This document shows, one piece after another, positions 59,164-64,000 of a stretch of DNA of 64,000 nucleotides. Under the pieces are notes generated by a model. That model worked only from the letters and a program-made list of their open reading frames with translations. It searched no databases and had not been told where the DNA came from. This DNA is from Certhia americana. Lineage: Eukaryota > Chordata > Aves > Passeriformes > Certhiidae. The stretch spans positions 25,988,086 through 26,052,085 of the forward strand of contig CM031864.1 of NCBI GenBank assembly GCA_018697195.1, written 5' to 3'. Within the stretch, counting starts at the first letter, position 1, and each line of letters opens with the position of its first letter. Both the position numbers and the translations under genes were made by a program.

Positions 59164-62100
59164 GACAGCCAGTGTTAGAGCCAGACTTTCCTGGTGTAAA
59201 CAGGCATTAAAACTGCTTTAATTACTCTTGCTTTACCCCAGCAGAGGCTGCTGGGACTTTGGCAGCGTCTCTACAGCGCAACTTAATTACTTCTATACAG
59301 GCAACAATCTTCTCTTCACAAACCACCTGACCTTGTCAAGTGGGTTCATTGTTGACCACAATCTGCTCCCCAGACTTCTAGCTCCTTAAAAAAAATGTGA
59401 TTATAAGCACAACTTTCTACACAGGAGTTAATTTGAATTTTCCCTGACTTGCACAAGAAGGATGTTTCCCACCAGGCAATGCAGGGTGAATTGGACACTG
59501 GGACGTTGCAGCCAAAATAAATTTACTCACAAAGCTGATAAAATTTCAGAGTTTTGTTGATGACCTTCAAATATCTCTGCTATTTTCTGCAGGTTTTAAA
59601 ATTTATATATTGTTTTATGAAAATTGCCATCCATTTAATGGATGGACTTGTAGGCTGTGAGTGTTTCTAGATTTAGTTTGCTGTAGTAAGCTAGTGTCAC
59701 ACTACTACAGTTTGTCACACTAATACAGATTATTTTGTCTAAAGCAGATACATCTGGAAGAAACAGAAGACCAGGATCTACAGAAAGTGCAGAAAAACGT
59801 CAGAAACCAAAAAAGAGAAGGGTTTTATGATGACCACAGCATGACTCCAGTTTTTATCTCTGCAAAGGAATAATATATTCATAATATCACATTGTCTTTC
59901 CTTTGAGGGAGTTTCAAACATACCCAAGGAAGGCTCCTCCTGTCTGATAACTCTAATTATCAAATTCTATCTAAAATTAACCTGGGCTGCTCTTCTGGTC
60001 TGAGGCTTTTCAATATCCAGTTTGGAGAGCACTGTGGGTGCACAGGAACAGTGTGTTGGGAGATGGGAGCAGGAGCTCTGTGGCTCCATCCCTTGGGAAA
60101 ATGTCTTCTATCCCGTTCATGTGGGACGTCCTGGTTCATTTGTATGTTTTAGGACACAAAGGGTGACCTGAGCAGCTGATAAAGGATGGTTCAAATCAAA
60201 TGGTTGAGGTATGCAGGGGGAGGGAAAATGGGGCTTTTTCATTCCCTGTGTTGCAGAGGAGCAAGGAGGAAGGGGTGGATGGAGAGACAGGGAAAACTCT
60301 GGAGAGCTCAGCTTCAAAACTGAACTCAAGCTTCCTGAGTATAATATTTTAATCAATAGTTTTGTTGGTGCGTCCTATGAGCAGCTGCACACATCTGTCT
60401 CTACCTTTTTGGGAGTCACATTCCTTCCATACTTCCACATTTCCACAGTGCCTGGCTGTGTCATCATGGTGTTCCAAAAATTATGCATCCCACAGGCAGT
60501 TTAGTTTGCTTATTCCTGCATTCCAAGCAAATTAGTGTTAATTATATCTGGGCTCTATTTAAATGCTGAGTGGTAAATTTATAATTTATAAGTGCCAGAG
60601 ACCTCTAAATTGGCTACACCTCCCCAGTATTGATTTGGGGAGCACCCCAATAAATGTTTTGTCTTGCAGAAAGGAAGCAGCTTGTCAACTCTTTGCCTCA
60701 TATGTGGGACAGGTAATGCTTATTCTATGCACAGGCTGCTAAACTGAATTCTAATTTACAGGCATTAAATTAATATCTGCATGGTTGCAACCATCAGATC
60801 AAAACATTCTTTGAGAATTTAAACTTGGAAATAAAATATGCATTTGAGCAGATATGTATCTGTATGTTTGGGCTTTTCAGGTGGGAAATCCTCAGTGGGT
60901 GAATTCAAAGCCCCTTGGAAGCCCACTCTTGTAAAAGAGAGGCAGATTTTATTCAGACCTGTGTAGGATTTAATGTTTTTTTATAGCTCCTAGTGCATTA
61001 TTTTGCTGTGGCTACCCCAAAAATCCCTGTTTCCAATGCATGAGTGTGCTTTAAAGACTGTGCTCTTGTGTTTCTCTCTAATTTCATATTCTATGGTATT
61101 TTTCTCTGTTTTGGAAGAGGTTTGTGTTAGGCAAGGCTTCAGGACTTCTTGGTGTATGAGATAAAGATTTGAGTGTTTAGTTGTCCACTTTACCCACTTT
61201 ACTCACTCAGTGAGTAGCAGGAGGGAAGGAACATTTGTGCATTTGATCTTTTTTCGATTCACTGGTATTATTGAATAAATTATATTCATTAGTATTATTG
61301 CTAAGTTAAGCCAGCGAAGTACACAGATATTGACAGATTTGAGGTTCCAGATTTGTATTCTTCCAGGATCAGAACAAGTTTCTGGACTTGTAGTTGCTAA
61401 AGGAGAAAGTAATGCCATAGGATAGACATGGCATGTGCTGTAATGCATCTTTCTTTGTTCCAATAATATCTTGGACATCAGTGCTCCAGATTTTTCTTTG
61501 CATCTGAGTGTTGCCAGTGGCAGCCAGCCTGGCATTGGCCAGGAACCAACACTCCCCAAGGATCTGCTAATGGCTGGAAGGGGTGAATGAGAAGGGATGC
61601 TGAGCAGGGTGGGGTGAGTCTCTCCTGCACTAGGATCACAGAGAGAGCAGCTATAGGAAATCAGGCATTTCCCTCCTGTCCCAGGATAAAACCAAAGTGT
61701 CTCTAATTGCTGGAATTTCCTTATAGCCTTTGCTTTCTTTTTAGTTTCACAGTGGGGATGTCTGGGTGTAGTTTCAATCTGATATTAGAAGATCTTTAAG
61801 AAAACCAGAGTTTCTTGGGAAACCCCCCTTCTGGCTTTCTTCTGAAATGAGAGCAGCAATGACAATAACCCCCCCAAATTTGATTTCTTTTATGTTTCAT
61901 TTATTGCTACTTTATCCAAGTCAACTTTTTTATCAGTGCTCCAGGCAAAAGCAATGATGTCAGTAAATGATGGAACATTTCCTCTGCTCTGGAGTGTTCC
62001 AGGGAGGCTGGAAGCACTGATGCCCTGCAACATCCCTGCCGAGGATTCAAAGGCTGATCTCCCTCCATGCTCCCTGTGTGAGGGTGGGACAACCTCTCCA

Positions 62101-63339
62101 GCCTTGCCAGACATGAGTTTAATGAGGAACTGAACTAAGATCCCCTTGCAGGTGACTTGCTCTCCTCCTTCCCGGCGTGGAGAAGGTAAATGAGATCCTG
62201 TGCTAAGCACAGAAACACTCTCCAAACCTCCCAGAGCTGTGGAAAGGACTGCTCGAAGTAGATGCTTTCACAACACCTGAGGGATGAAGGGTTTGGGGTG
62301 GAGATGGACACCTTAGCTTTAAAGGCTTGGGCTTTCGTGGCTCCCTAAATTGTCCCTGAGCTCCTGGCACAGAGCAGCCACCCTGCCAGGTTTGTGGCCC
62401 CCGTCAGCAGCAAGTGATTTTGTTAAATTCCTTCTTTCACCTCTGGCTTCAGAGGCTTTTGGGAGCTCATTTATCCTTTTTCGTGGTTGGTGTTAAATCC
62501 TCCTGTCCTGGCTGACTGTGTAGCTCCTGACTCGAGTTTTCTTCTTGCGTTGCCTCTTCAGAGGAAGTGACGTAAAGTGCCTGGAGAGAGTTTTTAAACC
62601 TGCCAACCTCTTCAGTCTCCTTTTTAAGGGCAGTGAAAGCTGCCATTTGTGTGAAAATCAAAAGGGATGTGGATCTCCAGGTTTCAGTAAATTATTCCTG
62701 TCACTTGGGCTCTGACTTCTGTATTTAGGCTTCTCTGAAACTTATTAAGCATATCTGAAAAGTAGAAGGGAAAGCAGCACACCACAGGTCACAGTAAATG
62801 ATGTTGTTTGTATTTTGTCTAGACTAGGAGAGGCAGTAAATTAGTCTGGGCTCCTCACATCAGGGAGACTTTAGATGACATTGAATATCTGAGTGTTTCT
62901 CTGCAGGGACACGGTGTGACATTGTAATTCCTAACTTTTATCTAATTTTGAATGGAGAGGAATGGAAGTGTGTGATGTCTATCAGCAAATTAGGACATGG
63001 ATAGACAAATAACCTTGGTCTGGAGAAGGAAAGCACAGCCTCGTGTTGGTGATGGGGAAGAAATGCATTTTGTTGTGGTTTGCAAATTCTCATGGGACCT
63101 TTCATGAAACACAAACTGAGCACATCTTTTGTCTTCCCCTCTTCCCCTCTTTTATATCAGCCCCAAACCACTCACTAAATGTGTTTTTTTGTGCTGGTTT
63201 AGCTTTAATTGAAGTGTTTGTGGTTTGCCAGAGCAGATCAGATTGGGTGGCATTGCCCTTCTTACTATTCCGACTCACTCAGTGTCACTCCATCTGTAGG
63301 GTCAGCACAGGTAGGATCTTGCAAATGCTTGAAAAATCG

Positions 63340-63379
63340 TTTTGGGTTTTTTTTTTTGGTTTTTTTGGTTTTTTTTTTT
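63340..63379. repeat. T-rich repeat with GG interruptions
   Basis: T runs of 7 to 11 separated by GG doublets, three units. Confidence 0.85.
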
Positions 63380-64000
63380 CCCTAAGCATGGACCATGGAA
63401 ACCACACATGGAAAAGACACAGAAAGAAGACATAAAAAATGTGTGACTTGCCCAAAACCAACTGGTGTTCTAGAGCTTGCAGGTGTTCCCAGAATCCTTT
63501 GTATAATAGGAAACTCTTTTTTTTTGCATATTATTTTCCTGAAGTAAATTGAGGACTCCTTATTATCTTCTTGCAGCGTGCAGACAGAGCATTCCTTCTG
63601 TTAGTTCCTCTCCTGGCTTTGGGAACTCTGCATGACCAACCTGAGCTGGATCTTTTATTCCTCAGTCTGGGATTTTGGGAACTTTCCTGAGAAAATGAAT
63701 TGTGACACAATTAATCTGTGCAACCTTTTCTATTCCTTGCTAGAGAGTCTTAAATTGTATTTTAAGTGAGGAAAAAGATGTGAATTTACTCTTGTTTTGG
63801 AAGGAAAGGAAAGGATTGAGTGCTTCAATCCTTGGAAATTGCTTATTACAGAGGACAGCTTCTGGTTTATTTTGTGTGCAGGTGATATGTGTTTGTAAAG
63901 TTTTATTGCCCAGTTCAGTCTCATTACAGCACCTTTTGGAGGTGTCACTTCTGAGAAGGGAGCAGGAGGGATGGAGGACAGAAAGGCCTCCTGCCTCCAG

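Larger units (their letters stand above)
51846..64000. other. Intergenic DNA, few repeats
   Basis: I find no gene. One CR1 piece (56530-56669) and simple repeats at 52678-52825, 58499-58522, 59148-59163 and 63340-63379 are present. The rest is AT-rich single-copy-looking sequence. The largest frame (55098-55523, 141 codons) matches nothing I know. Confidence 0.6.

Noticed and set aside
1..64000. CRISPR arrays, tRNA or rRNA genes, bacterial operons
   Set aside because: No regularly spaced repeats, cloverleaf with A/B boxes, or ribosome-binding-site-led gene clusters are seen; the window is vertebrate nuclear DNA.

Overview
The window is nuclear DNA from a bird, most likely a songbird. Two things support this. 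Fragments of the avian CR1 LINE are scattered on both strands (about 25 recognisable pieces), and there are several LTR pieces of the kind common in passerine genomes. The sequence has vertebrate gene structure: short exons with GT/AG borders, long AT-rich introns and a 3' UTR with AATAAA. No bacterial, plasmid or phage feature is present. The species cannot be named from the sequence.

Region 1 to about 20045 holds the 3' part of one protein-coding gene on the + strand, PLA2G4A (cytosolic phospholipase A2 alpha). Ten exons are readable: 788-1010, 1726-1840, 4242-4379, 4724-4816, 6863-6934, 8605-8856, 14287-14471, 17254-17449, 17639-17796 and 18584-18715 (stop codon). All splice phases join into one open frame of 520 complete codons, matching human residues 233-749 by remembered alignment. 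The start codon, the C2 domain, and the oxyanion Arg200 and nucleophile Ser228 exons lie upstream of base 1. The catalytic Asp549, the PIP2-contact lysines 488/541/543/544 and the phosphosites Ser505, Ser515 and Ser727 are all present in the window. The 3' UTR runs to about 20045, ends with AATAAA at 20022, and carries ATTTA motifs and an antisense CR1 fragment.

The introns hold CR1 pieces, an LTR in sense orientation (5278-5772) and a solo LTR in antisense orientation (12890-13170).

Region 20046-64000 looks like a gene desert. I found no convincing protein-coding exon in it. It contains CR1 fragments (dense to 50 kb, sparse after), a degenerate interstitial telomeric tract (28874-29050) between copies of its own flanking sequence, a mosaic of retroviral LTR-like pieces with a GT-rich minisatellite (36020-38754), simple repeats, and one isolated splice-site-bounded candidate exon (51756-51845) that could belong to a non-coding RNA. 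I saw no new multi-gene system. The most interesting structures are the telomeric insertion, the LTR mosaic and the run of frame-preserving exons over the lid and linker of the phospholipase.
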